Of a DNA stretch of 5,404 nucleotides, positions 4,170 to 5,404 are shown piece by piece (within the stretch, counting starts at the first letter, position 1; each line of letters begins with the position of its first letter). The DNA lies in the NCBI GenBank assembly GCA_028712345.1, contig JAQTQF010000134.1:1-5404 (forward strand), read 5' to 3'. The notes below the pieces were generated by a model that saw only the letters and a list, made by a program, of their open reading frames with translations, searched no databases and had not been told where the DNA came from. The position numbers and the translations under genes are program-made. This DNA comes from Phycisphaerae bacterium. Its GTDB lineage: Bacteria > Planctomycetota > Phycisphaerae > Sedimentisphaerales > UBA12454.

Positions 4170-5404
4170 TTGCCGTTTTCCCGTAAAGATTTCATTTTTT
4201 CTATCGTGTTCGTAGAACTTTTGCCGTCAAGCAGCGGAGCAAGAACTACTTTCCCGCCGCGGGCTTCAACAAATTCCCTTCCGATAACGCCTTTATCTTT
4301 CCAGTCAACGCCCTTTACGAGAACATCCGGTTTTATTTTCTGCACGCTGGCCAGCGGGTCGGGCTCATCGAAAATCACAACATAGTCAACCGTCTCAAGG
4401 GCAGCCAAAACCGCCGCCCTATCCAACTGGGTATTAATGGGTCTTTCCGGACCCTTGATGATTTTAACGCTTTTGTCGCTATTGAGAGCCAGTACGACAA
4501 TATCCCCCTGCTGTTTGCAGAAATTCAGAAACTCTATATGTCCCCTGTGCAGGACATCGAAACAGCCGTTGGTCATAACGATTTTCTGCTTATGGCTTCT
4601 GTGCCTATCGAGAATACCGCTGAGCTGGTCGAAACTTTTTATCTTCGATGCGCTCGTCTGTTTTCTGCTGAGCAGTTCGTTGATAATCTCCTCAATCGAG
4701 ACGGTAGCCGTGCCGAATTTTTCCACTTCTATGCCGCCTGCGATATTGCATATTTCCACGGCAACTCTGTAATCGACTCCCGCTGCAAGCGCAGCGGCGA
4801 GCGAGGCAAGAACCACATCTCCTGCGCCGCTGACATCATAGACATTTCTTATCACGGTCGGTATATGCACTTCCATATCAGAAGTTTTCAGATAGGAGCC
4901 TTCCTTGTCAAGCGTGATAATCACCGCTTCAAGACCGAGCCTGTCGTAGAGAATTTGAGCGGCCTTTGCGGCATCGGCTATCGTTTTTATTTCGATTCCC
5001 GATGCAATCGAGGCTTCCATTCTATTAGGCGTAATGGCCGAGGCGCCGGCGTATTTGGCAAAATCGGCTTTGGGAGCAGGGTCAATTAAAACCCGCTTTC
5101 CCGCCGATTTAGTTAATTTTATGAGCGAAGCGCAGAACTGACTTTCAAACAAACCTTTATTATAATCCTGAAGACAAACGATATCGGCCCGTGAAATTTT
5201 CTGCTTAAAAATATCTAAAAGTTTCCTGTACTGTTCTTCCGTAAGATTGGTATCTACTTCCTCATCAACTCTCAAAAGCTGCTGCGGATGTCTGTGCTGG
5301 GCTAAGCCGACATATCTTTGCTTTGTGATTGTGCACCTGTCCGCCGTTTCAATAATTCCGGTAATATCGGCGTCAAGGTCCTGAAGAAGTTTTCTCAGTC
5401 TCTG
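4166..5404 (-). CDS. hldE: Bifunctional heptose-7-phosphate kinase / heptose-1-phosphate adenylyltransferase, N-terminus cut by right edge
   Basis: The frame is open to the right edge and gives 412 residues. E. coli HldE has about 477, so roughly 65-90 N-terminal residues are missing. Numbering from the edge, residues 1 to about 245 are the ribokinase-family domain that phosphorylates heptose-7-P at C1: TITKQRYV (25-32), RVDEE (45-49), a DPAPK substrate-loop region near 108-112, TPNRMEA near 125-131, and the anion-hole/catalytic GAGD at 193-196 (D196 base). Residues about 265-412 are the cytidylyltransferase-like domain: TNGCFDVLHRGH (278-289) with the HxGH nucleotide-binding motif, KGPERP near 317-322, and SSTNTIEKM (396-404), the family's STT-type motif. 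This domain makes ADP-heptose. Both halves look intact where visible. The gene overlaps gmhA by 4 nt and probably belongs to the same operon, whose promoter must lie off the right edge. A two-domain HldE with GmhA and GmhB indicates the LPS (beta-anomer) pathway. Confidence 0.95.
   Translation of the reverse strand, partial: QRLRKLLQDLDADITGIIETADRCTITKQRYVGLAQHRHPQQLLRVDEEVDTNLTEEQYRKLLDIFKQKISRADIVCLQDYNKGLFESQFCASLIKLTKSAGKRVLIDPAPKADFAKYAGASAITPNRMEASIASGIEIKTIADAAKAAQILYDRLGLEAVIITLDKEGSYLKTSDMEVHIPTVIRNVYDVSGAGDVVLASLAAALAAGVDYRVAVEICNIAGGIEVEKFGTATVSIEEIINELLSRKQTSASKIKSFDQLSGILDRHRSHKQKIVMTNGCFDVLHRGHIEFLNFCKQQGDIVVLALNSDKSVKIIKGPERPINTQLDRAAVLAALETVDYVVIFDEPDPLASVQKIKPDVLVKGVDWKDKGVIGREFVEARGGKVVLAPLLDGKSSTNTIEKMKSLRENGK

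Noticed and set aside
5273..5275. TTG codon as the start of hldE
   Set aside because: The frame continues upstream to the window edge with 43 more residues that read as HldE (TITKQRYV and following), so this TTG is an internal leucine codon.

Overview
The window reads as part of a lipopolysaccharide (LPS) inner-core gene cluster from a Gram-negative bacterium. All six genes lie on the minus strand, so transcription runs from right to left. Moderate GC, several starts without a Shine-Dalgarno sequence, the style of the proteins and the dispersed-repeat style of the one real intergenic gap suggest an uncultured lineage such as Planctomycetota (Phycisphaerae-like). That placement is inference only; no marker gene is present.

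Layout in transcription order: (1) hldE (5404-4166), bifunctional heptose-7-phosphate kinase / heptose-1-phosphate adenylyltransferase, with its N-terminus cut off by the right edge; (2) gmhA (4169-3594), sedoheptulose-7-phosphate isomerase, overlapping hldE by an ATGA; (3) gmhB (3590-2541), heptose-1,7-bisphosphate phosphatase with an unusual Pro/Glu-rich linker and two C-terminal membrane segments; (4) a waaF-like heptosyltransferase (2472-1432) after a 68-nt gap holding a small hairpin; (5) a WaaP/Kdo-kinase-family LPS kinase (1439-615), overlapping waaF by 8 nt; (6) a 176-nt gap filled by a nested palindromic element and a short direct repeat with a possible promoter; (7) the first 146 codons of a GT4 (WaaG-like) glycosyltransferase running off the left edge.

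Together the genes make and use ADP-heptose. GmhA converts sedoheptulose-7-P to heptose-7-P, the HldE kinase domain makes the 1,7-bisphosphate, GmhB removes the 1-phosphate, and the HldE C-terminal domain adds AMP. Only the ADP-heptose epimerase HldD is not visible. The WaaF-like enzyme transfers heptose to the core, the kinase probably phosphorylates it, and the GT4 enzyme probably extends the core. The least ordinary points are the membrane-anchored GmhB with altered metal-site residues, a well-placed internal start that could release its membrane tail as a separate protein, and the palindromic element that separates the GT4 gene from the operon. I see no RNA genes, CRISPR arrays, transposase genes or clearly new system.
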